From Streptomyces malaysiense (GTDB lineage: Bacteria; Actinomycetota; Actinomycetes; Streptomycetales; Streptomycetaceae), in assembly GCF_000980885.2 (NCBI RefSeq), contig NZ_LBDA02000006.1:186001-250000 (forward strand): a stretch of DNA of 64,000 bases, given 5' to 3'. Both the position numbers and the translations under genes were made by a program. Shown here in pieces: positions 51,267 to 60,125 of the stretch. The notes beneath the pieces are model-generated. The model was not told the DNA's origin. It saw nothing but the letters and a program-made list of their open reading frames with translations, and did no database searches. The first letter of the stretch is position 1; the number at the start of each line of letters is the position of its first letter.

Positions 51267-53393
51267 ATGCACAACGACGAAACCCGCAACACTCGCGGAA
51301 CCCAACCCGGCCCACTACCCCACCCGACCCGCCCACCGGAACAAGGGGGGGTACCACCTCGTCCGGCGGTACCACCGAGTGCCCCGCCGAGGCCCGACGG
51401 CACGGCCTTCCTGACCTGGCTGCGCACCTCCCGTCCCGAGGCCGCGCCGGGAATTTGGCGCTTCGGCCACCGGAGCCGCCCGCGACAGGAGTCCGAGCGG
51501 ACCCCCGGCCACCAGCTGATCGGCGGTGCGCTGATCGCGTTCCTCGTGGCCTGGCTGATGTGGTCCCTGCTGTCGCACGGCTATCTCGGCGGCTGGTGGG
51601 TGCTGCCGGTCCGCCTGCTCGCCCCGGATTCCTGGCAGAACAGTGACAGCGCGGTCGCGCAGGCACTCCTGTGGGACGGCTACTCCGTCCTCATCGTCGT
51701 CCTCCTCCTGGTCGTCGTCGGCCGGCTCGGCCGCTGGGGCGAGGTCTGGCGCCGGTACGGTCCGCCGGCCTGGCGGACCGCGCTGCCGGTGAGCGAGCGC
51801 CCGCCCGCCCCCGAAGAAGACCCCGCCGAGTTCTACCACCTCCGTGCCGCCGGGGCGCAGGAGGCGGCCGAGCGGCTGGCGAGGGAGGCGAAGGCCGGGC
51901 TGATGGGGGACGTGGACCATGCACGGATCGACCGGGCCTGGCAGGGGGTGCGGTCGGGGCGGCACAGTCTGGCCACGTTCACCGGAGCCGTGGTGAAGGA
52001 CGGCTCCGCCGCCTGCCCGCACCCCTCCGGCCGGCGTGATCTGCCCGTCCGGCAGGCCAGGCACGACCTGGTCACCGGCCAGGTCCGGCTCGGCGCCACC
52101 GCCGACGACCCCCGCAACCCGTACCACTACCGCGGCACCGGCCTGGGCCTCGGCCCCGACCTGCTCGGTACCTCCTTGCTGGCCGTCGGCCCGGCCGGCT
52201 CCGGTAAGACCGGCACCCTGGTCCGGCCACTCGCCGAGTCGCTGTGCTTGCACGCCCTCGCGGGCCGCGCCTCGGTCGTGGTGGTCGGCGCGGCCGGCGC
52301 GGGACTCGGCCCGGCGGAGTCGTACGACGTCGTGATCCGCATCGGCCAGCCGGACTCCGTGTACGACCTCGACCTGTACGGCGGCACGACCGACCCCGAC
52401 GAAGCCGCCGTCATACTGGCCGAGGCCCTCGCCGGCGACCTGGCCGACCCGCATCCGGGCAGCGACAGCCGCCGTTCCACCACCGTCCTCGCCCAGTTGC
52501 TCGGCCCCTTCCGCGCCGTCCACGGCCGGTTCCCCTCCGTGCCCGAACTGCGGGGTCTCCTCGACGGTGGACCCGGCCCGCTGAACGCCCTGCGTAAGGC
52601 GCTGACGGGCACCAGTCACGAGTCGCTGCTACGCGAACTGGACGCCAGGGAAAGGCAGATGGCCCACCCCGGCGATGTCGGCAGCGTGCTCGCCGACCGG
52701 ATCGCCCTGCTCGACCGGCCCGCCTTCGCCTCCTTCTTCGACACCTCCGGGAGCACTCGGCCCTTCTCGCTCAAGGCACTCGACCATCCGGTCCGGGTGC
52801 GGGTCGACCTGCCCCAGCGGGGCCACGCCGACGCCTCCCGGATCCTGGCGCGGCTGGTGCTCGCCCAGTTCACGGCCACCGTGGCCGTCCGCGAGGACCG
52901 GTCGCTGTTCGCCTGTCTGATCCTGGACGACGCCACCGGTGTCATCACCCCGGAGGCCGTGCGCGGCATCCAGCGGCTGCGGTCGGCGAACGCCGGCGCG
53001 GTGCTCACCCTGCGCACCCTGGACGACGCGCCCCGGCCGCTGCGCGGTCCGCTGCTCGGGACCGTCGGCTGCCGGATGGCGCTGTCCGGGCTCACCCCCT
53101 GGGACGGGCAGGATTTCGCCGAGGTGTGGGGCAAGGAGTGGACCGAGACCCGGGACGTCACCGACCGGCAGATCATCGCTGAGACCCCGGCCGGCAAGGC
53201 CGTCCACATGGTGCGCCGGGTCATCACCGGCAAGGCGCCCACCGCTCGCGCCGTCACCGTCCGTCAAGTGGAACGCGAGCGCTGGTCGGCCTCCGAGCTC
53301 GCGCACGGGGTTCCGGCCGGGCATGCCGTGTTGTCGTTGACCAGTGTGCGGGGGGAGCACGCGCCGCCGTTGCTGGTGGATCTGCGGGCGTGA
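51267..53393 (+). CDS. Membrane-bound FtsK/TraD-like P-loop ATPase
   Basis: 708 residues. The N-terminus is Pro-rich (about 1-55), followed by two membrane segments, about 85-105 and 140-160. A P-loop domain follows with Walker A Val-Gly-Pro-Ala-Gly-Ser-Gly-Lys-Thr-Gly-Thr near residue 308 and Walker B Ala-Cys-Leu-Ile-Leu-Asp-Asp-Ala-Thr near residue 550. The layout (two membrane segments then an ATPase) resembles coupling proteins of conjugation and type VII or type IV secretion. No relaxase, pilus or EccC partner lies nearby. Streptomycetes carry such an ATPase next to gabT as part of the conserved core. The function is not established. ATG 51267 is chosen over an earlier in-frame start. 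Confidence 0.8.
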   Translation: MHNDETRNTRGTQPGPLPHPTRPPEQGGVPPRPAVPPSAPPRPDGTAFLTWLRTSRPEAAPGIWRFGHRSRPRQESERTPGHQLIGGALIAFLVAWLMWSLLSHGYLGGWWVLPVRLLAPDSWQNSDSAVAQALLWDGYSVLIVVLLLVVVGRLGRWGEVWRRYGPPAWRTALPVSERPPAPEEDPAEFYHLRAAGAQEAAERLAREAKAGLMGDVDHARIDRAWQGVRSGRHSLATFTGAVVKDGSAACPHPSGRRDLPVRQARHDLVTGQVRLGATADDPRNPYHYRGTGLGLGPDLLGTSLLAVGPAGSGKTGTLVRPLAESLCLHALAGRASVVVVGAAGAGLGPAESYDVVIRIGQPDSVYDLDLYGGTTDPDEAAVILAEALAGDLADPHPGSDSRRSTTVLAQLLGPFRAVHGRFPSVPELRGLLDGGPGPLNALRKALTGTSHESLLRELDARERQMAHPGDVGSVLADRIALLDRPAFASFFDTSGSTRPFSLKALDHPVRVRVDLPQRGHADASRILARLVLAQFTATVAVREDRSLFACLILDDATGVITPEAVRGIQRLRSANAGAVLTLRTLDDAPRPLRGPLLGTVGCRMALSGLTPWDGQDFAEVWGKEWTETRDVTDRQIIAETPAGKAVHMVRRVITGKAPTARAVTVRQVERERWSASELAHGVPAGHAVLSLTSVRGEHAPPLLVDLRA

Positions 53394-53511
53394 GCGGCCG
53401 CCGGGCCGGAGGGGGTGAAGCGGCCAGCGGGGGGTCGTACGGTGAGGCAGAATCGGGGGAGGCCGTTGGTACGTGGCGGCCAAGACAGATCTCCGTCACC
53501 GTGAAGGCAAC

Positions 53512-55107
53512 ATGCCCCCGACGCTCGCCTCACTCGTCCACCACTCGGCGCTGAAGCTGACCGTCCGGGCCGGTGCCGACCACCTCGACGTGCCCGTGCG
53601 CTGGGCGCACGTCAGCGAGCTGGCCGACCCCGTGCCGTACATGGAGGGCGGCGAACTGCTCCTGATCACCGCGCTCAAGCTGGACGCGGAGGACCCGGAG
53701 GCCATGCGCCGGTACGTGCGGCGCCTCGCGGGCGCCGGCGTCGTCGGGCTCGGGTTCGCCGTCGGGGTGAACTACGAGGAGATCCCGGGAGCCCTCGTCG
53801 ACGCCTGCGCGGACGAGCCGCTGCCGCTGCTCGAAGTGCCCCGCCGCACCCCCTTCCTCGCCATCAGCAAGGCCGTCTCCGCCGCCATCGCCGCCGACCA
53901 GTACCGCGCCGTCACGGCAGGCTTCGCCGCCCAGCGCGAGCTGACCAAGCAAACCCTGAACTCCGGCCCCGAGGGACTGCTCACCGCCCTCGCCGCCCAG
54001 CTCGACGGATGGGCCGCGCTGTACGACGCCTCCGGCACCGTCGTCGCCGCCGCCCCCGACTGGGCCGGCCGCCGCGCCGCCCGCCTCACCGGCGAGGTGG
54101 AAAGACTCAGGGAGCGGCCCGCACCCGCCTCCTCCGTGGTCGGCGGCCCCGAGCACGAGGACCGCGTCGAGCTGCACTCCCTCGGCACCGGCCGCCGCCC
54201 CCGCGCCGCCCTCGCCGTCGGCACCGCCGCCGCCCCCGGCACCGCCGAGCGGTACGCCGTGCATTCCGCCATCGCCCTGCTCACCCTCACCACCGAGCGC
54301 TCCCGCTCCCTGCACGCCGCCGAGCAGCGCATCGGCACCGCCGTCCTGCGCATGCTGCTCGCCGGGGAACCCGACCACGCCCGCGCCGTGGCCGGCGACC
54401 TGTACGGCGGGCTGCTGGACGCCCCGTTCCGGATGATCGTCGCCGAGTCGGTGCCCGCCGCGCGGGCGGCCACGGCCGGCGGCGACCGGCTCGGCACCCT
54501 CGCCGAAGCCCTGGAGGCCGCCGCCGCGCGCTCCGGCGAGGCGGTCCTGGTGGTGCCGGAGGGCGAGCGGCTCGTGGTACTGGCCGCGGACGGCGGCGCG
54601 GCGGTGGCCGCCTGCACCGGCTGGGCCGCCGCGCTGGAGGCCGCCCGCACGAACGCCGAGCACACGGGCGCGGACGAGGACGAGCTCGTCGTGGGACTGT
54701 CCGCCCCGACCGGTCCGATCGCCGCCGCGGCCGCCTACAAGCAGGCCGAGCAGGCGCTGTCGGTGGCCCGGCGCCGGGGGCGGGTCCTGGTCGAGCACGA
54801 GCGGCTGGCCGCCGGATCCGTGCTGCCGCTGCTCGCCGACGACGCGGTGAAGGCGTTCGCCGACGGGCTGCTGAGACCGCTGTACGCGCACGACGCCACC
54901 GGCCGCGGTGACCTGGTCGCCTCGCTGCGCGCCTGGCTCTCCCGGCACGGGCAGTGGGACGCGGCCGCCGCCGACCTGGGGGTGCACCGGCACACCCTGC
55001 GGTACCGGATGCGCCGGGTCGAGGAGATCCTCGGGCGCTCGCTGGACGACCCCGACGTGCGCATGGAGCTGTGGCTCGCGCTGAAGGCCACCTCGACCGA
55101 CCAGTAG
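53512..55107 (+). CDS. PucR family transcriptional regulator
   Basis: 531 residues. The N-terminal PucR domain (about 1-125) starts with Leu-Val-His-His-Ser-Ala-Leu-Lys-Leu-Thr-Val. A middle GGDEF-like region (about 270-430) precedes the C-terminal PucR helix-turn-helix: Arg-Ala-Trp-Leu-Ser-Arg-His-Gly-Gln-Trp-Asp, then Leu-Gly-Val-His-Arg-His-Thr-Leu-Arg-Tyr-Arg. PucR-type regulators control purine, proline, GABA or glutamate use. This one lies directly before an aldehyde dehydrogenase gene and close to gabT, so activation of GABA degradation in response to GABA is the likely role. GAAGG precedes ATG 53512. Confidence 0.9.
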   Translation: MPPTLASLVHHSALKLTVRAGADHLDVPVRWAHVSELADPVPYMEGGELLLITALKLDAEDPEAMRRYVRRLAGAGVVGLGFAVGVNYEEIPGALVDACADEPLPLLEVPRRTPFLAISKAVSAAIAADQYRAVTAGFAAQRELTKQTLNSGPEGLLTALAAQLDGWAALYDASGTVVAAAPDWAGRRAARLTGEVERLRERPAPASSVVGGPEHEDRVELHSLGTGRRPRAALAVGTAAAPGTAERYAVHSAIALLTLTTERSRSLHAAEQRIGTAVLRMLLAGEPDHARAVAGDLYGGLLDAPFRMIVAESVPAARAATAGGDRLGTLAEALEAAAARSGEAVLVVPEGERLVVLAADGGAAVAACTGWAAALEAARTNAEHTGADEDELVVGLSAPTGPIAAAAAYKQAEQALSVARRRGRVLVEHERLAAGSVLPLLADDAVKAFADGLLRPLYAHDATGRGDLVASLRAWLSRHGQWDAAAADLGVHRHTLRYRMRRVEEILGRSLDDPDVRMELWLALKATSTDQ

Positions 55108-55245
55108 GCGAGCCAGTAGTCCAATCAGTAGTGGCCGCGGCCCGTACTGCTACGGCACGGACAAGCGACCCCCGGCCCCGGCCGCCCTACCGTGGAGCAC
55201 GAAAGCCAAGGACGCCCCCAAACGCGGAAAGGCCGGGAATCGCAC

Positions 55246-56691
55246 ATGACTTCCACCCACGCCTTCTGGCTCGCCGGCCGCCAGGCCACCGGCGACACCA
55301 CCTTCGACGTCACCTCTTCGTGGGACGGCCGGCTCGTCGGCACCGTCAGCGTGCCGACCGACGCCCAGGTGGAGGAGGCCGTGGCCGCCGCGTACGCCGC
55401 CCGCGACGAGTTCGCCGCCACCCCCGCGCACGTACGGGCCGCCGCCCTCGACCACGTGGCCAAGCGCCTGACCGAGCGCACCGAGGAGATCGGCCGGCTG
55501 ATCTCCGCCGAGAACGGCAAGCCCATCAAGTGGGCCCGCGGCGAGGTCGGCCGCGCCGCCTCGGTGTTCCGCTGGGCCGCCGAGGAGGCCCGCCGGTTCA
55601 ACGGCGGCGAGGCCCAGCGCCTCGACACCGACGGCGGCGGCGAGGGCCGGCTCGCGCTCGTCCGGCGCTTCCCGAAGGGCGTCGTGCTCGGCATCGCGCC
55701 GTTCAACTTCCCGCTGAACCTGTGCGCCCACAAGGTCGCCCCGGCGATCGCGGCCGGCGCCCCGATCATCCTCAAGCCGGCCCCGGCCACCCCGCTGTCC
55801 GGCCTGGTCATCGGCGAGCTGCTGGCCGAGACCGAGCTGCCGGCCGGCTCCTGGTCGATCCTGCCGGTCGCCAACGACAAGATGCCCGCCCTGGTCCAGG
55901 ACGAGCGCCTGCCGGTCATCTCCTTCACGGGTTCCGAGAAGGTCGGCTACGCGATCATGGACTCGGTGCCGCGCAAGCACTGCACCCTGGAACTGGGCGG
56001 CAACGGCGCGGCCGTCGTCCTCGGCGACTTCGCCTCGGACGCCGACCTGGACTGGGCCGCGAACCGCATCGCGACCTTCTCCAACTACCAGGGCGGCCAG
56101 TCCTGCATCTCCGTGCAGCGCGTGATCGTGGACGCCCCGGTGTACGACCGCCTGCTGCCGCGCATCGTGGCCGCCGTCGAGGCCCAGGTGACCGGCGACC
56201 CGGACGATCCCAGGACCGATGTCGGCCCGCTGGTCAGCGAGGACGCCGCCAAGCGCGTGGAGTCCTGGGTCAAGGAGGCCGTGGAGGCCGGTGCCTCGCT
56301 GCTCACCGGCGGCGACCGTGACGGCGCCTCGTACGCGCCGACCGTGGTCACCGACCTCCCCGCGGACGTCACCCTCGCCCGCGAGGAGGTCTTCGGACCG
56401 GTCCTGAGCGTGCAGAAGGTCAACGGCGAGGCCGAGGCCTTCGCCGCGGTCAACGACTCCAAGTACGGCCTCCAGGCGGGCGTGTTCACCCACGACCTCC
56501 AGGCCGCCTTCCGCGCCCACCGCGCCCTCGAGGTCGGCGGCGTGGTGATCGGCGACGTCCCGTCCTACCGCGCCGACCAGATGCCCTACGGCGGTGCCAA
56601 GCAGTCCGGCGTCGGCCGCGAGGGCGTCCGCTCCGCGATGGAGGACTACACCTACGAGCGCGTCCTGGTCCTGACCGGGCTCGCGCTCTGA
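55246..56691 (+). CDS. Aldehyde dehydrogenase, succinate-semialdehyde type candidate
   Basis: 481 residues, ALDH superfamily. Catalytic Cys287 is in Gln-Gly-Gly-Gln-Ser-Cys-Ile-Ser and Glu in Thr-Leu-Glu-Leu-Gly-Gly-Asn-Gly. The motif Ala-Pro-Phe-Asn-Phe-Pro-Leu-Asn places it in the subgroup that also contains lactaldehyde and glyceraldehyde-3-phosphate (non-phosphorylating) enzymes, not in classical GabD. Context between PucR and gabT suggests it oxidises succinate semialdehyde to succinate, closing the GABA route. AAAGG lies about 13 bp before ATG 55246, and the PucR gene ends 138 bp upstream. A strong terminator follows. Confidence 0.88.
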   Translation: MTSTHAFWLAGRQATGDTTFDVTSSWDGRLVGTVSVPTDAQVEEAVAAAYAARDEFAATPAHVRAAALDHVAKRLTERTEEIGRLISAENGKPIKWARGEVGRAASVFRWAAEEARRFNGGEAQRLDTDGGGEGRLALVRRFPKGVVLGIAPFNFPLNLCAHKVAPAIAAGAPIILKPAPATPLSGLVIGELLAETELPAGSWSILPVANDKMPALVQDERLPVISFTGSEKVGYAIMDSVPRKHCTLELGGNGAAVVLGDFASDADLDWAANRIATFSNYQGGQSCISVQRVIVDAPVYDRLLPRIVAAVEAQVTGDPDDPRTDVGPLVSEDAAKRVESWVKEAVEAGASLLTGGDRDGASYAPTVVTDLPADVTLAREEVFGPVLSVQKVNGEAEAFAAVNDSKYGLQAGVFTHDLQAAFRAHRALEVGGVVIGDVPSYRADQMPYGGAKQSGVGREGVRSAMEDYTYERVLVLTGLAL

Positions 56692-56800
56692 CCCGCCCCG
56701 GACCCGCCCGGCGGAACCGGTCCGCCGGACAGGTCCGCCAGAGCTGATCTGCCGAGGCACGATCCCCTGGGATCCGGCCCGCCACGGACAGGTCGGAACG

Positions 56801-56839
56801 GAACGGCCGCAGCCCACTGTGCGGGGGCTGCGGCCGTTC
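56801..56839 (+). terminator. Terminator after the aldehyde dehydrogenase gene
   Basis: GAACGGCCGCAGCCC (56801-56815) and GGGCTGCGGCCGTTC (56825-56839) pair perfectly over 15 bp around a 9-nt loop. Confidence 0.85.
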
Positions 56840-57400
56840 TCCGTGTCCACCGGGATTCGGAGACGGATGTGGCCGAACAGCGCGTCGTCCACAGTTCGCC
56901 CACCGCGCCGGGTGCGACCGGTCGCGTGAACTGACCGGGGGCGACGTCCGGTGCCGGTGATCACCGCGACGCACTTATCGACATGCCGGGGTCCGCGAGA
57001 GACGTCAATTCCTCCGGGGTGGACCGGAAGCAATTGGAAGGGGCCGGCGCCGATCTCGGGGAATGTGCCTTCGGCGTGGTCGGCAAGGCCGATGTGACGT
57101 GGCGGATCCTCGCGTGCGACGGGCCGGGGCCTCCTGTGCGGGATTTGAAGCCGAACAGGCCACGAACGGGAAACGATTGGATCACCGGTTGTGGGCCCGG
57201 GGATGTGCCGGAGGTTTCCGTGGAGATGGATTCGGCTGCTCCATACGGTACTTCGCCCCGTTTTGAGGGGCGGATTCGCCGAGAGGGCGGCTCGGGCGTG
57301 CCGGATCTCCCGTTCATAAGCCCGTGGCGTGACTGTGTGCGGCCTGGGTAGTGTGCGCCGTCCGCATTCACCGGCCGTCCGCATTCTTCAAGGGATTTTC
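56840..57400. other. Gene-poor stretch without a supported gene
   Basis: About 560 bp with a visibly lower GC share and no third-position GC bias. Open frames exist on both strands (for example 56983-57351 on the plus strand) but lack a ribosome site, recognisable motifs and streptomycete codon use. It may hold an eroded gene or the long leader of the downstream membrane protein gene. Confidence 0.5.
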
Positions 57401-57832
57401 GTGAACCTCGACTTCAGTGCTGAGCCCCTCTTTTCCTGGTACGTCGTGCTGCTCTTCATCAGTGGTGCCGCGATGTTGATCCTGGGTGCCATCAACTCCA
57501 ATGGCCTCAGCAAGGGTTGGCGGGCTTTCAGCATGATTGCCGGTGTCGGGTTCATGGGCTACGGCATCTACCTCGGGTTCATCTTCCACGGTGGCACGTA
57601 CATCGTGTTCTTCAAGGCGTTCATCCTGCCCGTCATGATCATCATCAACTTCTTCCGGTCGCTCTCGCGCCGGAAGGCGACGGCCCCCCGCCAGCCGATG
57701 GGTGCTCCGCAGCCGATGGGCGCTCCGCAGCCGATGGCCGCCCCGCAGCCCGTGGGTGCTCCCCAGCCGATGGGTGCTCCGCAGCCCATGGCCGCCCCGC
57801 AGTCCGAATCCGCTCCGGGGCGCAACTACTGA
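57401..57832 (+). CDS. Small membrane protein with a Gly-Ala-Pro-Gln-Pro-Met repeat tail
   Basis: 143 residues. Three hydrophobic segments cover about residues 10-30, 42-60 and 70-88 (Val-Phe-Phe-Lys-Ala-Phe-Ile-Leu-Pro-Val-Met-Ile-Ile-Ile). The tail from about residue 98 consists of six units of Gly/Ala-Ala-Pro-Gln-Pro-Met type, encoded by near-identical 18-bp DNA repeats. GTG 57401 has AAGGG about 7 bp upstream. Codon use is less biased than in the neighbours (Asp GAT, Gly GGT, Asn AAT more common), so the gene may be a recent arrival. I do not recognise a family; the fold of the first part resembles small uncharacterised actinobacterial membrane proteins. Confidence 0.75.
   Translation: MNLDFSAEPLFSWYVVLLFISGAAMLILGAINSNGLSKGWRAFSMIAGVGFMGYGIYLGFIFHGGTYIVFFKAFILPVMIIINFFRSLSRRKATAPRQPMGAPQPMGAPQPMAAPQPVGAPQPMGAPQPMAAPQSESAPGRNY
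57696..57806 (+). repeat. In-frame 18-bp repeats
   Basis: Six near-identical 18-bp units (type CCGCAGCCGATGGGTGCT) encode the Pro-Gln-Pro-Met-Gly/Ala-Ala tail of the small membrane protein. A multiple of three keeps the frame when units are gained or lost. Confidence 0.8.
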
Positions 57833-57848
57833 TCGGTGGAGGGGAGGT

Positions 57849-57886
57849 GGGCCGTGCCACCGGACGCAGATCCGATGGCACGGCCC
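57849..57886 (+). terminator. Terminator after the small membrane protein gene
   Basis: GGGCCGTGCCA (57849-57859) and TGGCACGGCCC (57876-57886) pair perfectly over 11 bp; an inner CGGA/TCCG helix extends the hairpin. The rest of the 345-bp gap up to 58177 shows no gene, only the direct repeats listed next. Confidence 0.8.
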
Positions 57887-58124
57887 GTCTCGCTGATCAC
57901 CCGCGCGTGAGGTCCAGGCCGGTCGGTCGGGTGCGCAGGGTGACCGTGAAGCCTGGTGATCTCGGGCTGGTGCCGGCCGGCCGAGCCCGGGGCGGGGCCC
58001 GGCGGACGAGGCGGTCCCGCGGGCCCCTCGTCGGGAGGCGCGCCGCCCGACACCCGATTGGCTCAAGGGCCCGCGCCAGGGGTGGCGCCCCGCGTCCGAT
58101 TCAGGTACCAACGAGCCAGTAGCA

Positions 58125-58153
58125 CCGGTCGGTAGCGAACGGCCCCGGTCGGT
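58125..58153. promoter_or_regulatory. Direct repeats before the acyl-CoA dehydrogenase gene
   Basis: CCGGTCGGT occurs at 58125-58133 and 58145-58153, exactly 20 bp apart (about two helical turns), 25 bp before the ATG. A third copy lies at about 57919. This is a candidate operator for a fatty-acid or TetR-type regulator. Confidence 0.4.
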
Positions 58154-58177
58154 CCCTCCTCGCGGCGAGGTGATCCC

Positions 58178-60115
58178 ATGTCCGCCCCCACCGAGAATCG
58201 CAGCACCGTCACCGAGCGTGAGGCCCGCCAGGTCGCGGAGGCCGCGCGGGAGCAGGACTGGCACAAGCCCAGCTTCGCCAAGGAGCTGTTCCTCGGGCGG
58301 TTCCGGCTCGATCTGGTGCATCCGCATCCGATGCCCGACGAAGAGTCCGTACGGCGTGGTGAGGAGTTCCTGGCCAAGCTGCGGGCCTTCTGCGAGACGG
58401 AGATCGACTCCGCCCGCATCGAGCGTGAGGCCCGCATACCCGACGAGGTCGTGGCGGGCCTGAAGGAACTCGGCGCCCTCGGGATGAAGATCGACCCGAA
58501 GTACGGCGGTCTGGGCCTCAGCCAGCTGTACTACAACAAGGCCCTCGCCCTCGTCGGCTCCGTGAGCCCCGCGGTCGGCGCCCTGCTCTCCGCGCACCAG
58601 TCGATCGGCGTGCCCCAGCCGCTGAAGATGTTCGGCACCCAGGAGCAGAAGGACGCCTTTCTGCCGCGTTGCGCGCGCACCGACATCTCCGCCTTCCTGC
58701 TCACCGAGCCCGATGTCGGATCGGACCCGGCACGGCTCGCGACCACGGCCGTGCCGCAGGGGGACGGGTACGTCCTCGACGGGGTGAAGCTGTGGACCAC
58801 CAACGGCGTCGTCGCCGATCTGCTGGTCGTCATGGCGCGGGTGCCGAAGTCGGAGGGGCACAAGGGCGGCATCACCGCGTTCGTCGTGGAGGCCACGTCC
58901 GAGGGCGTCACCGTCGAGCACCGCAACGCGTTCATGGGACTGCGCGGCATCGAGAACGGCGTGACGCGCTTCCACCGGGTGCGGGTACCGGCCGCGCACC
59001 GGATCGGGCCCGAGGGCGCCGGTCTGAAGATCGCGCTCACCACCCTCAACACCGGCCGGCTCTCACTGCCCGCGATGTGCGCCGGCGCCGGCAAATGGTG
59101 TCTGAAAATCGCCCGTGAGTGGTCTGCGGAGCGCGAGCAGTGGGGCAAGCCCGTCGCGCTGCACGAAGCCGTCGGCGCCAAGATCAGCTTCATCGCGGCG
59201 ACCACCTTCGCCCTGGAGGCGGTGCTCGACCTGTCGTCCCAGATGGCCGACGAGGACCGCAACGACATCCGCATCGAGGCCGCCCTGGCCAAGCTCTACG
59301 GTTCCGAGATGGCCTGGAAGATGGCCGACGAGCTGGTCCAGGTCCGGGGCGGGCGCGGCTACGAGACCGCCGCGTCCCTCAAGGCACGCGGCGAACGGGC
59401 CGTACCCGCCGAGCAGATGCTGCGCGACCTTCGCATCAACCGGATCTTCGAGGGCTCCACGGAGATCATGCACCTGCTGATCGCCCGCGAGGCGGTGGAC
59501 GCCCATCTCTCCGTCGCCGGCGACCTCATCGATCCGGCCAAGTCCCTGCCGGAGAAGGCGAAAGCGGGTGCGCAGGCCGGAGTCTTCTACGCCAGGTGGC
59601 TGCCGAAGCTGGTCGCGGGGCCCGGTCAACTGCCGTCTTCGTACGGCGAGTTCCGGCACGGTGTCGACCTGTCCACCCATCTGCGGTACGTCGAGCGCAC
59701 CGCCCGCAGGCTGGCGCGCGCCACCTTCTACGGCATGTCCCGCTGGCAGGGCCGGATGGAGACCAAGCAGGGCTTCCTCGGCCGGATCGTGGACATCGGC
59801 GCGGAGCTGTTCGCGATGAGCGCGGCCTGCGTACGGGCCGAACGGCTGCGCACCCGCGACGAGCACGGCCGGGAGGCGTACCAGCTCGCCGACGCCTTCT
59901 GCCGCCAGGCCCGCGTCCGCGTGGAGGAGCTGTTCGGGCGGCTGTGGACCAACACCGACGCCCTCGACCGCAAGGTCGTCGAGGGCGTCCTCGGCGGCGC
60001 CTACACCTGGCTGGAGGAGGGCATCGTGGACCCGTCGGAGGACGGTCCGTGGATCGCCGACGCGACCCCCGGGCCGGCCACGCAGGCCAACGCCCGCCGC
60101 CCGTACGGCGGTTAG
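58178..60115 (+). CDS. Acyl-CoA dehydrogenase (long-chain type, C-terminally extended)
   Basis: 645 residues, longer than the roughly 380 of simple acyl-CoA dehydrogenases. The core (about 60-470) has Leu-Leu-Thr-Glu-Pro-Asp-Val-Gly-Ser-Asp-Pro (FAD/substrate site) and Gln-Val-Arg-Gly-Gly-Arg-Gly-Tyr-Glu-Thr. The FAD-side Arg-Ile-Phe-Glu-Gly-Ser-Thr-Glu-Ile is also present, with Glu as likely catalytic base. A helical C-terminal extension of about 160 residues resembles very-long-chain and ACAD9-type enzymes, where it mediates membrane or partner contacts. It catalyses the first step of fatty-acid beta-oxidation. It ends 10 bp before the convergent lamin-tail gene. Confidence 0.9.
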   Translation: MSAPTENRSTVTEREARQVAEAAREQDWHKPSFAKELFLGRFRLDLVHPHPMPDEESVRRGEEFLAKLRAFCETEIDSARIEREARIPDEVVAGLKELGALGMKIDPKYGGLGLSQLYYNKALALVGSVSPAVGALLSAHQSIGVPQPLKMFGTQEQKDAFLPRCARTDISAFLLTEPDVGSDPARLATTAVPQGDGYVLDGVKLWTTNGVVADLLVVMARVPKSEGHKGGITAFVVEATSEGVTVEHRNAFMGLRGIENGVTRFHRVRVPAAHRIGPEGAGLKIALTTLNTGRLSLPAMCAGAGKWCLKIAREWSAEREQWGKPVALHEAVGAKISFIAATTFALEAVLDLSSQMADEDRNDIRIEAALAKLYGSEMAWKMADELVQVRGGRGYETAASLKARGERAVPAEQMLRDLRINRIFEGSTEIMHLLIAREAVDAHLSVAGDLIDPAKSLPEKAKAGAQAGVFYARWLPKLVAGPGQLPSSYGEFRHGVDLSTHLRYVERTARRLARATFYGMSRWQGRMETKQGFLGRIVDIGAELFAMSAACVRAERLRTRDEHGREAYQLADAFCRQARVRVEELFGRLWTNTDALDRKVVEGVLGGAYTWLEEGIVDPSEDGPWIADATPGPATQANARRPYGG

Positions 60116-60125
60116 CGGTGCCCGG

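Noticed and set aside
51267..53393. Conjugative element or integrated plasmid around the TraD-like ATPase
   Set aside because: No integrase, relaxase, replication gene, tRNA or att-like direct repeat was seen within 10 kb on either side.
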